Positions 16,569-25,511 of a DNA stretch of 64,000 bases are shown in pieces; position 1 is the stretch's first letter, and every line of letters starts with the position of its first letter. The position numbers and the translations under genes were made by a program. The stretch spans positions 3,110,013 to 3,174,012 of the forward strand of contig NZ_LT732526.1 in the NCBI RefSeq assembly GCF_900155545.1, read 5' to 3'. The notes under the pieces were generated by a model, which did no database searches, had not been told where the DNA came from, and saw nothing but the letters and a program-made list of their open reading frames with translations. This stretch comes from Clostridium sp. Marseille-P2415 (GTDB lineage: Bacteria > Bacillota > Clostridia > Lachnospirales > Lachnospiraceae).

Positions 16569-18497
16569 CTATAACACCTGAGGCATCTGGGCTTCTATTT
16601 CACTCATGGCCTTTATAAAGGTGTCATAATCCTGTTTCCGGATCAGATCCTGTATCTGCTTCTGGCTCAGCACAAAAGACGCCGTCATCTGATAAAAACG
16701 CTGCAGCTCCGCGCTGTTATGGTCTTTATTGGCTATGGAGATCAGAAAAACGGTCCGTATCTTCTGGTCTCCCCAGTCCACCGGTTCATCCAGTATGCCC
16801 ACGCACACAAAGGTTTCATCGCTCATGGCTTCATAACAATGGGGCATTGCCACCATGTTGCCAAATGCTGTTTTTGCCAGCTTTTCTCTTTTTAACACCG
16901 ATTCATAAAATTCTTCCGGGAGATGCTTTTTTTCGGTCACGAACCGGCACATAAAACGCAGGACTTCATCCTTACTTTTGAACTTTAAATGGGGCAAAAA
17001 CATTTCTCTTTCATAATAATTCCCGACCGAAGACACCTTATCAGCCGCAAGAGCCTTTTTTACGTTTACGATGTCATCGTCATCCAGAAAGTAGCGCACC
17101 TCCTGAATGGGGAGAGGGACTGCCACCGGAATGGGAACTGTGGTAAAGACATAATCATACTTTGAAAAATCCATTTTATAGAGGCTCCCCACATCACAAG
17201 CCGTAATTTCGTTAATATAAGAGCCAAAGGAGCTTTTATATTTATATTGGAGGAGCTGGGCGCTTCCCCTTCCCGAGGAACACACCAGCAGGACATTTTT
17301 CTTCTTGATCTCCGACTTTTTCCGTTCCAGGGCAAGGGCAAACGCAAAGGCAAAATACGCAATTTCATCCTCTGAAAGGGAAACGCCATAGTGCTCATTG
17401 ATAACGGTAACCGCGCTGCACGCCATGGTATAGGATAAACAGAATTTTTCCTTCACATCCCGCAGCATTGGATTCTTTAAGTCCATATCATACCTGATCC
17501 GCACGCTTAAGGGAACCAGATGCTGGCTTAAGAGCATGCGGAGCTCCAAGTCATCCCGAAAGTCAAATTTAAACAGGCCGTATACCCGGTCCAGCATCTC
17601 AGTCACCAGATCACTGATTTCCTGCGTAATAATCACGTTGCTGCCCGGCCTTTCATCATCTCCATGGAATACCATCTTTTTTCCGGCCAGATGGATGGCG
17701 ATATATGCGACCTCATTTTCAGGAAAAGTGATATGAAACGTATCTTCGATCTGCTCCGCAATGGCCTCTGCTATCTGATATTCATAATGGTCATTCCTGT
17801 TTTCCATGGGTTCCTCAGGCATGGGCACAGAATGGCCTTCCATAATGCGGCTGATGGCTATATAAAGATGAACCACCAGATTCTGATAGGCTGTTCCCGT
17901 TATAAGGAAATCATTCTTTTCAAGGACTCCCGATACACAGGCCGCAATCTGGTCCATGCTCTGATTACCCTTGTGAAGGCGTTTTCCTGAAAAGGAAGCA
18001 ATGCATAACCTGGCATCAAATTCATTTCCCTCCAGCTTTATGCCATAATTGGGCTTCCGTATGAGCCTGATGTTGTATTTTTTCAGGAAATGCTCTACTT
18101 CCTTTAAATCCGCCGTCAATGTACGCTTGGAAATATACAGGCTATCGCTTAATTCATCCAGCTTAACGTAGGTCGGGCTGTTAAATAAATATTCAAGCAG
18201 ATACTGGATCCTCTCCTCCGAAGTAGAGGGCAGATATTCATCCAGCATATTCTTATATTTTTTCCCGCAGAATGCCGCATATTTTTTTTCATCCGTAATT
18301 TTCAGATAATACCCCACTCCATATTTTGAAAGCACCGAGGCTCCGTATGGTTCAATTTCACGATTGATATCCTTCAGCAGATTCCGGATCGTCTTTGTTC
18401 CAAAACGGACTTCTTCCGAAAGCGTTTCTGCAGTATAATATTCTCCGTCCGATAAAATGTCCATAATCTGCTGCATTCGCTTATCCATATCGTTCAC
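16569..18497 (-). CDS. LicR/ManR-type PRD transcriptional activator with EIIB and EIIA domains
   Basis: A 642-residue multidomain regulator, the same size as Bacillus LicR. Domains in order: winged helix (about 5-60, GEYYTAETLSEEVRFGTKTIRNL), Mga-like helix-turn-helix (about 95-165), two PRDs (about 190-290 and 300-400; phosphorylatable His in VAYIAIHLAGKK and LLSQHLVPL), GatB-type EIIB (VLLVCSSGRGSAQLL, Cys about 407) and a C-terminal EIIA-2 domain (GNMVAMPHCYEAM, phospho-His). PTS phosphorylation would report substrate availability, so it should activate the celB operon, the GH1 gene and itself. Three identical-style operators (14835, 14890, 18653) support this. Confidence 0.93.
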   Translation of the reverse strand: MNDMDKRMQQIMDILSDGEYYTAETLSEEVRFGTKTIRNLLKDINREIEPYGASVLSKYGVGYYLKITDEKKYAAFCGKKYKNMLDEYLPSTSEERIQYLLEYLFNSPTYVKLDELSDSLYISKRTLTADLKEVEHFLKKYNIRLIRKPNYGIKLEGNEFDARLCIASFSGKRLHKGNQSMDQIAACVSGVLEKNDFLITGTAYQNLVVHLYIAISRIMEGHSVPMPEEPMENRNDHYEYQIAEAIAEQIEDTFHITFPENEVAYIAIHLAGKKMVFHGDDERPGSNVIITQEISDLVTEMLDRVYGLFKFDFRDDLELRMLLSQHLVPLSVRIRYDMDLKNPMLRDVKEKFCLSYTMACSAVTVINEHYGVSLSEDEIAYFAFAFALALERKKSEIKKKNVLLVCSSGRGSAQLLQYKYKSSFGSYINEITACDVGSLYKMDFSKYDYVFTTVPIPVAVPLPIQEVRYFLDDDDIVNVKKALAADKVSSVGNYYEREMFLPHLKFKSKDEVLRFMCRFVTEKKHLPEEFYESVLKREKLAKTAFGNMVAMPHCYEAMSDETFVCVGILDEPVDWGDQKIRTVFLISIANKDHNSAELQRFYQMTASFVLSQKQIQDLIRKQDYDTFIKAMSEIEAQMPQVL

Positions 18498-18621
18498 CCC
18501 TATAAGTAGATGTAAGAGCCTTTTATTAAAAGATCAAAATACAGGTTCCGCACTGAATTTTTGTATGTTATATTTAATATTCTCACTTACCCTCACATTG
18601 TTTTATGCATATTTACATGTT

Positions 18622-18672
18622 ATCATAGTTTGATTTTTAATTCGATGAAACTTTTTTCCAATTTCAAGGTGG
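18622..18672 (-). promoter_or_regulatory. Promoter and operator of the PRD activator gene
   Basis: CCACCTTGAAATTGG plus AAAAA (18653-18672, minus strand), 25 bases, then TATGAT (18622-18627). The spacing is identical to that at celB, and the 21 bases after the -10 also match. There is no -35. This implies positive autoregulation. The rest of the 18498-18823 gap holds only this and the terminator at 18777. Confidence 0.7.
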
Positions 18673-18776
18673 CAATCCTTTCCACCTGATCTTTGTAACC
18701 GGCTTTTGAACGGAAACATCTGCTTATTTAGAAAGCCGCAAAATACCTATTCTTCCGTTAAACGCCGGAATTTAAA

Positions 18777-18798
18777 AAGGGGCCTTAAGCAGCCCCTT
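18777..18798 (-). terminator. Terminator of the HipA-like gene
   Basis: AAGGGGCC pairs with GCCCCTT; on the minus strand the stem ends in CCTTTTTAAATT, a short T-run. It lies 26 bases after the stop of the HipA-like gene. Confidence 0.7.
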
Positions 18799-18823
18799 CT
18801 TTCAATATAAGTATTCAATTTGC

Positions 18824-19921
18824 CTATCTGTTTTCATGTATCAACTGTTGTCTTATATATAGATCCTTTGTACGTTCTACCGTTGCCGCCCATTCTGCAT
18901 CCGTGATCTCTTCCGGTTTTTCCATCTCCAATACATTGCTTAATTCAATATTCACCGAACGAATCGCATTAAATGCTGCTTCCTGTAAACTCTCCTCCAA
19001 CTCTGATGTCTGGGATGGAATATTTTTATCTGTTGAAAATGCATGGTCATGATCCATAAGAGGATAGAAACCAAGCAGACTTCCTGTTTGATTATCCATA
19101 AAGAAACCAAAGTTAGCGCCATGACGGTCCTCATTTCCAAGAATATAATCAACTGCCTGCATCTGATAATAAGCAGCCGGATCCGATTGCCTGATATAGT
19201 CATATTCATTTATATCATGGTAACTACAGTATATCTGGAAATCTTCCCAGGATACAATCGCCTTTTCTTCTGTTGAAATAATTTTACACTTTACAATTTT
19301 CTCACCGCTAAAATAAATTCTATCAATATGTTCCTGATCCGCAATCTGTCTTAAATCAGCTTCTTCTGCTTCTAAATAGGACACATGCGGAATATTTAAG
19401 GCATCTAAAATTTTACTGGCTGCGATCTCTTTTTTACCAACTTTATATAAGTACAAGCCATCTGATTCCCGAATCCACGCTTTGGCCGCCATCCCCTGTA
19501 CAGTTAACTCCGGAGTGTGGACTTTTTGTACCAATTCCCGGAAACTTCCATTCACTCCCATGAGCGCAGTTGCCGACACCGCCTTTTCCAATGGATTGCG
19601 GAACAGATTCATCTGTTTCCATGTAAGATTCTCCCCGGACTCTTTCAGCCAGTAACAATCAGTGAGGGAAGCAAAATGAAATAACCTTGCAATTAAATAA
19701 GGATTACTTTGGCTTATCCGGAATCCAGCAAGTAATTTTTTAGCATTTGTCTTTCCGATATTCATCGTCCTGTTTTCTGTCCAGCCATGCATTACATCAT
19801 CAAAATTCACCTCTCGGTACCGTAAAGAAATCGGAAGGTGTTCGTAGTCTAAAATTCTGCAGCAATAGTCTTCTATCTCAAGTACAGGAGTATCCTTCAG
19901 CATAATATAGGTTTTATTCAT
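18824..19921 (-). CDS. HipA-like protein kinase domain protein, no HipB partner
   Basis: A 365-residue protein whose C-terminal half carries HipA/PI3K-like kinase motifs: DYILGNEDRHGANFGFF (catalytic Asp and Asn, about 257-273) and PLMDHDHAF (metal-binding Asp, about 287-295). FHFASLTDCYWLK and AAKAWIRESDGLYLYKVG (substrate/ATP lobe) precede them. HipA proteins phosphorylate translation factors and cause growth arrest. No HipB-type antitoxin is adjacent, and this subgroup differs from classic HipA, so a toxin role is unproven. The start at 19921 follows AAGGAGG; the frame is open nine codons further. It is a single-gene unit. Confidence 0.7.
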   Translation of the reverse strand: MNKTYIMLKDTPVLEIEDYCCRILDYEHLPISLRYREVNFDDVMHGWTENRTMNIGKTNAKKLLAGFRISQSNPYLIARLFHFASLTDCYWLKESGENLTWKQMNLFRNPLEKAVSATALMGVNGSFRELVQKVHTPELTVQGMAAKAWIRESDGLYLYKVGKKEIAASKILDALNIPHVSYLEAEEADLRQIADQEHIDRIYFSGEKIVKCKIISTEEKAIVSWEDFQIYCSYHDINEYDYIRQSDPAAYYQMQAVDYILGNEDRHGANFGFFMDNQTGSLLGFYPLMDHDHAFSTDKNIPSQTSELEESLQEAAFNAIRSVNIELSNVLEMEKPEEITDAEWAATVERTKDLYIRQQLIHENR

Positions 19922-20058
19922 CTCTGGCCACCTCCTTTTTGTCTTCAATTATACCTTATCTGTTTCCATATTTCTACTTTTTAAACCATATGGATATGAA
20001 ACTTTATAATTTAAAGACTCAATTTCGACGGCAGGATAGACTTTACCGGCACCTTGGT

Positions 20059-21069
20059 TTATTTCAGTATATAGGAAAAGCCGGATACCGGGGTCCCAAT
20101 GCCCTGGATCCCCAAATTTATGCTCCCTCCTGCGCTGATTGTCTGGTTCCAGACAGGTGGTGTAATAATGTATGTATCTCCCAATTCCGTTATTTCTCCG
20201 CCCCAGATATTTGAAATAGTAAAGTCCGCTTTGTTTACAATTAATTTCCAGCCGTTTACTGTGGAACTGGATGTATTTTTTATATACAGATTCATCATAT
20301 AGCCGTCTGACCATGCATTGATTTCTGTTGTCAGCTGTAAATTTTCATCAGAAACAGGCGGAACATCTGATGCAGCCGTTAAAATCGTACTTAATGTCTC
20401 ATACCATTTATCGCACATTTTCTGGCTGCCGGAACTATTGGGATGAACTCCGTCATACGTATCGGTGCTTGTATCATAACCGCTGTATTGGTCAACTAAC
20501 GTTATGGGGGATTCGCCGGTCGATAATTTTTCGGCCCAGTCAACCATCGATGTGTTAAGGTCTTTAACGCGGGCTTCGTAATCGGCGTCATCATTCGGGT
20601 GTAACGGTGTAATCTGAGCTACGATAATTTTCATATTTGGGTTATTTGCTCTCATTTGATCTACAAGTACGGTGTACGCATTCAGAATTGCGGCAGTGCC
20701 TTTGCCGCTCCAGCAATCGTTTGTTCCGAAGTGCATCATTACGATATCAGGGTTTGAAGAGGAGAGCCAGTCAGCTAATTTTGCAGTAGCAGCAAGGTCT
20801 GTAACAAGCATACCGCTATGGCCTTCATGTGTCCCCTGCGAGCCAACAAACTTAACGTCATATCCGTTAGCGGTCAGTTTCTTAAACAGCAGTGTACGCC
20901 AGAAATCACAGTCTGTAATAGAATCCCCTAAGGACATTATTTTTGTGGTACTGTTGGCTGCCGCGGCATAAGCAGCAGTGGCTGTATTTTGAAACGTAAA
21001 AAATACAACCAATAATACAGCCGCTAACTTTAAAATTGCGCTGCCGTTTATGTTCTTCTTCTTCATCAT
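20059..21069 (-). CDS. Secreted SGNH (CE3-like) acetylxylan esterase with a C-terminal carbohydrate-binding module
   Basis: The 336-residue protein has a signal peptide (1 to about 36, cut after AYAAAA). The SGNH domain shows block I MSLGDSITDC (Ser), block III MHFGTNDCW (Asn) and block V DGVHPNSSG (Asp/His), the order of family CE3 esterases that remove acetyl groups from xylan. After a short linker (about 230-238) comes a module of about 95 residues (EINAWSDGYMMNLYIKNTSS, VNGWKLIVN, SAGGSINLGIQG) resembling CBM2. RBS AAGGAGG precedes the start. It lies near the GH5 cellulase (21626-22783) and a decayed second esterase. Confidence 0.85.
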   Translation of the reverse strand: MMKKKNINGSAILKLAAVLLVVFFTFQNTATAAYAAAANSTTKIMSLGDSITDCDFWRTLLFKKLTANGYDVKFVGSQGTHEGHSGMLVTDLAATAKLADWLSSSNPDIVMMHFGTNDCWSGKGTAAILNAYTVLVDQMRANNPNMKIIVAQITPLHPNDDADYEARVKDLNTSMVDWAEKLSTGESPITLVDQYSGYDTSTDTYDGVHPNSSGSQKMCDKWYETLSTILTAASDVPPVSDENLQLTTEINAWSDGYMMNLYIKNTSSSTVNGWKLIVNKADFTISNIWGGEITELGDTYIITPPVWNQTISAGGSINLGIQGIGTPVSGFSYILK

Positions 21070-21139
21070 AGAAAATACCTCCTTATTCTTTGGTCGTGTA
21101 AATGTCCCCTGCTCTTCTTGGAATATCTTATTATGTTCT

Positions 21140-21336
21140 TTACCAGCCCAGATCTTCTTTAATTTGTTCTGAAAGCTGATCTGCCATCATTTTATGGGTT
21201 TTAAGATTCGGGTACCAGCCTTCCCCGTATTATAAAACTGGATTCTTACGCCCCCGGCGGCATGAACATCCGCCGAGGGCCAGACCATAAACAGAATCAT
21301 AATGGCAGCCAGCATAAATGCTATTTTCCTTCTCAT
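21140..21336 (-). pseudogene. Relic of a secreted SGNH/acetyl esterase (internal deletion plus frameshift)
   Basis: An intact RBS (AAGGAGG) and signal peptide (MRRKIAFMLAAIMILFMVW...HAAGG) lead into ten residues of mature protein. The sequence then jumps to GEGWYPNLKTHKMMADQLSE and IKEDLGW in another frame, which is the usual C-terminus of SGNH esterases (His/Asn block and final LGW). The catalytic middle is missing. It stands upstream of the intact CE3 gene in the same orientation, so it may be the remains of a tandem esterase. Confidence 0.65.
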
Positions 21337-21625
21337 TGGAAAGCCTCCTTATATAAAATTTATACATATATCATACCATTTCCAAATTCTGTATAAAATA
21401 GTAAAATTATATAAATGAATTTAGATTTATGTGTTCTTTTTAACAAAAATTCTATATACTTGAAAAACCGCTGGCCAATGTCAGTACTTTTTCCCATTCC
21501 GTCCCAAACGGAAAGCAGCCTATATCTGCTTTCTTCCTGAAAATGGACAAATAGAAAGCCTTGAGGCGTTCTATTCCCCAAGACTTAATTTTTTTAATAT
21601 TTAGACGTTTTAAATATAACAAGCA

Positions 21626-22783
21626 TTATCGGGCAGAATCTTTATATTCTAAATACATTGCTGCAAGTTCAGGATCTTTAAATTTCTTTTCACTTCTTGA
21701 ATAATGAGTACCATTATCCCAAAGCATAGGGCAAAATCCCATATCATAGGCAGTTTTACAAACTGTCGAAAGATAAAGCCTTACACTTTTCGGCTCCTTA
21801 TTTACAGTAGTGGTGCCATATTCACCTATGATGACAGGGATTCCTTTATCGGCAAACTTCTTTTTCATTTTATTAAAGTCAGTTTTAACCTGATTAATTT
21901 CTTCGTCTGTTCCCCATGTCCTTGCGCACTTGCCCCAGCTCTCGTCCTTCTCAAGAATTGTAAAAGTAGAAGGGGTATAATAATGTACCGAAACGATTAA
22001 TTTATCATTTACAGTATCCTTAGGCATTTTAAAGCTGTCATCACATGTAAGATCTATATCTGTTGCATATCCGGCAATCAGAAGACAGCGGGATGCATTA
22101 TTTCCTCCGGATGCCCTGACAATGTTAACAAATTCCTGATTCATGTTATTAAGTATATTATACGCTCTTGTTTTATTATCTCCGGATGTACCGCTGTATC
22201 TGTTCCAAATAGTATCCCAGCAGCCCTCCTCATTAAGAGATTCAAAAATCAGATTTTTAGGATAATCCTTAAAATAATCGCTTAATTGTGTCCATATTGA
22301 AGTATATTTTTTCATAGATCCATCATAATCGGTTGCAAATTTTTCAAACCAACCGCCATCCCAGTGAATATTCACAATAACATACATATCATTATTTGAG
22401 CAGTAATCAACTACTTCTTTAACACGATTCAGAAGGTCCCTGTTAATTGTGTAATCAGCTGACATAAGATTCGACCAGGCTACCGGAATACGAATGGATT
22501 TAAAGCCTGCGGCTTTGACACCGTCAATCATTTCCTGCGTTGTAACCGGATTTCCCCATGCTGTTTCATAGTTTTCTACCGAGCTTCCATCAATCCAATC
22601 CCCGCACGCTTCAAGCGTATTTCCTAAATTCCACCCAATTCCCATAGCACGAACTGTTTCGGCAGCTGTTTTATCATCAGATACCGATGATGCTGCAAAT
22701 ACATTAGATACAAATAGTGAGTTAACTAAAAACGTTATAAGTAATAAGAGAGATACTGCTTTTGTAAAATTTAATCGTTTCAT
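21626..22783 (-). CDS. Secreted GH5 endoglucanase
   Basis: Cuts internal beta-1,4 bonds of cellulose or related glucans. The 385-residue protein has a signal peptide (1-30, ending VFAASS) and one GH5 barrel: MGIGWNLGNTLEACG, FKSIRIPVAWSN, YVIVNIHWDGGW, FESLNEEGCW (acid/base Glu) and PVIIGEYGTTTV (nucleophile Glu). There is no CBM or dockerin. The frame is open 30 codons upstream, but GGAGG six bases before the ATG at 22783 and the signal peptide fix the start. Confidence 0.93.
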   Translation of the reverse strand: MKRLNFTKAVSLLLLITFLVNSLFVSNVFAASSVSDDKTAAETVRAMGIGWNLGNTLEACGDWIDGSSVENYETAWGNPVTTQEMIDGVKAAGFKSIRIPVAWSNLMSADYTINRDLLNRVKEVVDYCSNNDMYVIVNIHWDGGWFEKFATDYDGSMKKYTSIWTQLSDYFKDYPKNLIFESLNEEGCWDTIWNRYSGTSGDNKTRAYNILNNMNQEFVNIVRASGGNNASRCLLIAGYATDIDLTCDDSFKMPKDTVNDKLIVSVHYYTPSTFTILEKDESWGKCARTWGTDEEINQVKTDFNKMKKKFADKGIPVIIGEYGTTTVNKEPKSVRLYLSTVCKTAYDMGFCPMLWDNGTHYSRSEKKFKDPELAAMYLEYKDSAR

Positions 22784-23108
22784 ATTGATCCTCCATTCCT
22801 CAGCTGCCGCTGACAACATAAATAGTAACTTCCGCCGACGCGTACAACCTGTTTCGGAAAAATACGCCATCATTAACGTTTAAAGCCAGCCTTTTTGCCA
22901 TTCATATGTAATCCCCCTTCATTCTCCTTTCCAAGTATCTATTTCAATTATATACCAGTTATGGATACATTCATAGGTTTTTTCGTATAAATGATATCTT
23001 TTCCCCTTTTATCCCTCAGCCGGTTCCTCTCCACTCAAAACTATTTGGTATATTTTACGCGGACGGCATATAGTATAATTAGAAATATATGCATTTCAGA
23101 GGTTTTAT
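22784..23108. other. Intergenic region between divergent GH5 and small-protein genes
   Basis: It holds the GH5 leader and, on the plus strand, a TATAAT (23074-23079) 30 bases before the next start codon without a good -35. No operator or RNA gene was recognised. Confidence 0.5.
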
Positions 23109-23453
23109 ATGAATTATTACGGTACAGACAGCAGAGTAACCACCGCACAAAGAAATAACATTATGCGCATTGACAATGCCCTGGTGGAAGAAGTATTTAC
23201 CCCCAACAGCAGAACAGGTTATATCCTGATCTCTTATGCGGTCCAGGGTGAGAATGACATGATCTTCAGCCAGTTCCTTAAACTGAATGTTGGATGGGAA
23301 ACCATTTTAGAAAATCAATTTGGAGAATCCATCAGTCTTTGTATCATCGTAAAAGGGATGCTGGTCAATGCCGAATTCTCCACTTACATCACCCAAAGCG
23401 ATCCTCCTCAATCCAACGCGATCCGTATCGTAGCCCAGATGAAGGAGCCATGA
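23109..23453 (+). CDS. Conserved-looking protein of unknown function
   Basis: A 114-residue soluble protein beginning MNYYGTDSRVTTAQRNNIMR. It has no signal peptide or membrane segment; alternating hydrophobic stretches (GYILISYAVQ, ISLCIIVKGMLVNAEF) suggest a beta-rich fold. AGAGG lies six bases before the ATG, TATAAT lies upstream, and a terminator follows at 23473-23515, so it is a complete single-gene unit. I do not recognise the family. Confidence 0.6.
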   Translation: MNYYGTDSRVTTAQRNNIMRIDNALVEEVFTPNSRTGYILISYAVQGENDMIFSQFLKLNVGWETILENQFGESISLCIIVKGMLVNAEFSTYITQSDPPQSNAIRIVAQMKEP

Positions 23454-23472
23454 ATGTAACGAGGGGACCAGA

Positions 23473-23515
23473 CAAAAGGATTGATTCCTGCGAGAAACAG
23501 GACTCAATCCTTTTG
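23473..23515 (+). terminator. Hairpin between the convergent unknown gene and cooS
   Basis: CAAAAGGATTGA pairs with TCAATCCTTTTG around a 19-base loop. The A/T-rich stem ends give short T/A runs in both directions, so it may serve both convergent genes. Confidence 0.65.
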
Positions 23516-23536
23516 CCGATCCATAATTCTGTAATT

Positions 23537-25453
23537 TTATGATTGAAGTCCCATTTCCCGTCTTTTCTTCATAATGTGACTCTCAATATCATTTGCTACC
23601 TGTACCGGATCATCTCCCAAAGCAACTTTCCCGCCTGTCAGTCCTTCTACATCCTCTGTGAACAGCTTGACCAGCTTTGGCGCTCCGGTGATAAAGGGAG
23701 TCGGAGAAAGATGGGTATAGGCTCCGTATGCTACGGCAAAAATGCCATCTATGGTTGCTTTCTGTTCCATCCACTCCGGCGCCGTTACCGCAATGGGCAG
23801 ATCCGAAATGTCTGCATCCAGATGGTCTGCAAGGGCCGTTACAAGCATGGAGATTCTTCCTGTATCGGTACAGGTTCCAAAGCTTAAGACCGGCGGGATG
23901 CCCAAAGCCCTGCAAACTCCTTTAAGCCCTTCCCCCGCCTGATCGATGGCATCTAAATTGCACATTCCCGCCACTTCCAGTCCATGGTTGCCGCAGCCCC
24001 CTGCGACGACAAGGATGTCCTTTTTAATCAGTTCTTTTGTTAAATTTACCGTATTCCAGTCCTGGGGCCCATTTCTTAACGTGGAACAGTTTGCCAGGGC
24101 AACGACTCCCTTAAGCTGTCCTTTTGCGATGACATCCACCAGGTTATTTAAATCATTTCCGATCGCATTTAATACCGCCTCTGTTGAAAATCCGGCGATT
24201 GCTTTTTGTTTATGGTCCGGTACCATAGGTTTGATCCGTTTATGCCTCTTCTTAAAGTTTTCGATTGCAATGTTGATACACTTTTCCGCCATCTTCTCTG
24301 CCTGCTGCGGATAATATGGCATCTCATGTTCTGTTCCCGGAACGCCGATGATCGTGCTGACGCTCACCAATGCGACCTGATATTTTTCCGCATATTGGTC
24401 AATGGCCGGCGGAGAACAGTTTTCTTCCATTACTAAAGCATCTACGGTGCCCGTCGCCAAAAATGGCTCAATAGCTAACCAGTTACCCATAAGTCCCACG
24501 AATACATCATCGACTTCAAATCTTTGAAGCATCTCCTGCCCTGTTTCAATGGACCCGACAATATGGATCCCCTTTGCACCGGCTTGTCTGGCTAACTCCT
24601 GATATTCCTGCATTTTTGCTTTCTGCAGCGCAGCCACTCCGATCCATGGCTGATGTCCGTTAAATGCAATATTTACATAATCAGGATCCATAATTCCCAG
24701 ATCCACATCCACTTCATGAGGCTTTGGGGTTCCGAATAAAATATCCTGTGTCATTTCAAGACCGATCTGCGCAGTATAGATGGTTGATAAGCCCAGCCGC
24801 AGGGCTTTTTTTGCCAGAGAAACATAATCACCGTCTACATTGGTCAAACAGCTTGCAATGCTGTTTTCCACTTCATGCTGGACCCCGGAAGGATAAATGT
24901 GTAAGTCCTCCCATATCTTCTTTCGTTTCTTCGGTGCAAAAGCTTCTACCATGACACTTTTCTTGTCCGGATTTATTTTCATCTCCCGGTCAAGAAAATC
25001 CGCCAGGCTGATTGCCATCTGATTTACATCCTGGTCGGTATCAATGCCGGTTTTTTCACACATCCACCTTAATTTTTCAACATCTGTGATCTTAAAAACA
25101 GTATTGCCTTTTCCTGTTTCTTTTAACGTTCGAAAAGCTTCATAAGCATGATGGGCATAGGTGGCTGCTCCCATGATATTTCTCATGAGAAGGTTTCTCA
25201 TGGCCATGGCATCCGGCCCTATCCCGCAGACTCCTTTTTCCGGTCCTTTTTGTTCGTTAATCCTGCAAGGCCCGTTGGTACACAATTGGCAGCTTAACCC
25301 CTGAAGGCAGAATTTGCATCGTATTTTTTCCTGTTCGTCATATCTGGAAAACACACTGGATAAGCCGTCATCTCTTATCCTTATAAGCATCTCTTCAACG
25401 GAATCATGATAACTTACGCGACCCTCTGTCTTTTCTAAAACCGTTTCTGACAT
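23537..25453 (-). CDS. cooS: Carbon-monoxide dehydrogenase catalytic-subunit-like protein (CooS), divergent
   Basis: A 638-residue member of the Ni-Fe-S CODH family (CO + H2O to CO2 + 2 e-). N-terminal cysteines are C46, C49, C55, C58 and C63 in CKFCLQGLSCQLCTNGPC. The B-cluster set is present. The D-cluster pair is C46-X2-C49, with Ser54 where most CODHs have the second cysteine; as I recall, the Desulfovibrio vulgaris enzyme uses CX2C for a [2Fe-2S] D-cluster. C-cluster ligands are visible as NGHQP (His), MEENCS, LANCS, GGCGN and GTCTDTGR, but the segment normally reading GICCTGNE is GSIETGQE, apparently losing one ligand. No CooC, CooF or ACS genes are nearby. GGAGG five bases before 25453 sets the start. 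It lies 58 bases after murI. Confidence 0.85.
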   Translation of the reverse strand: MSETVLEKTEGRVSYHDSVEEMLIRIRDDGLSSVFSRYDEQEKIRCKFCLQGLSCQLCTNGPCRINEQKGPEKGVCGIGPDAMAMRNLLMRNIMGAATYAHHAYEAFRTLKETGKGNTVFKITDVEKLRWMCEKTGIDTDQDVNQMAISLADFLDREMKINPDKKSVMVEAFAPKKRKKIWEDLHIYPSGVQHEVENSIASCLTNVDGDYVSLAKKALRLGLSTIYTAQIGLEMTQDILFGTPKPHEVDVDLGIMDPDYVNIAFNGHQPWIGVAALQKAKMQEYQELARQAGAKGIHIVGSIETGQEMLQRFEVDDVFVGLMGNWLAIEPFLATGTVDALVMEENCSPPAIDQYAEKYQVALVSVSTIIGVPGTEHEMPYYPQQAEKMAEKCINIAIENFKKRHKRIKPMVPDHKQKAIAGFSTEAVLNAIGNDLNNLVDVIAKGQLKGVVALANCSTLRNGPQDWNTVNLTKELIKKDILVVAGGCGNHGLEVAGMCNLDAIDQAGEGLKGVCRALGIPPVLSFGTCTDTGRISMLVTALADHLDADISDLPIAVTAPEWMEQKATIDGIFAVAYGAYTHLSPTPFITGAPKLVKLFTEDVEGLTGGKVALGDDPVQVANDIESHIMKKRREMGLQS

Positions 25454-25511
25454 AGTAACCTCCATTAAAATATTATTCATGGTGTAGTATGTCAAATTTT
25501 AGAAATCCAAT

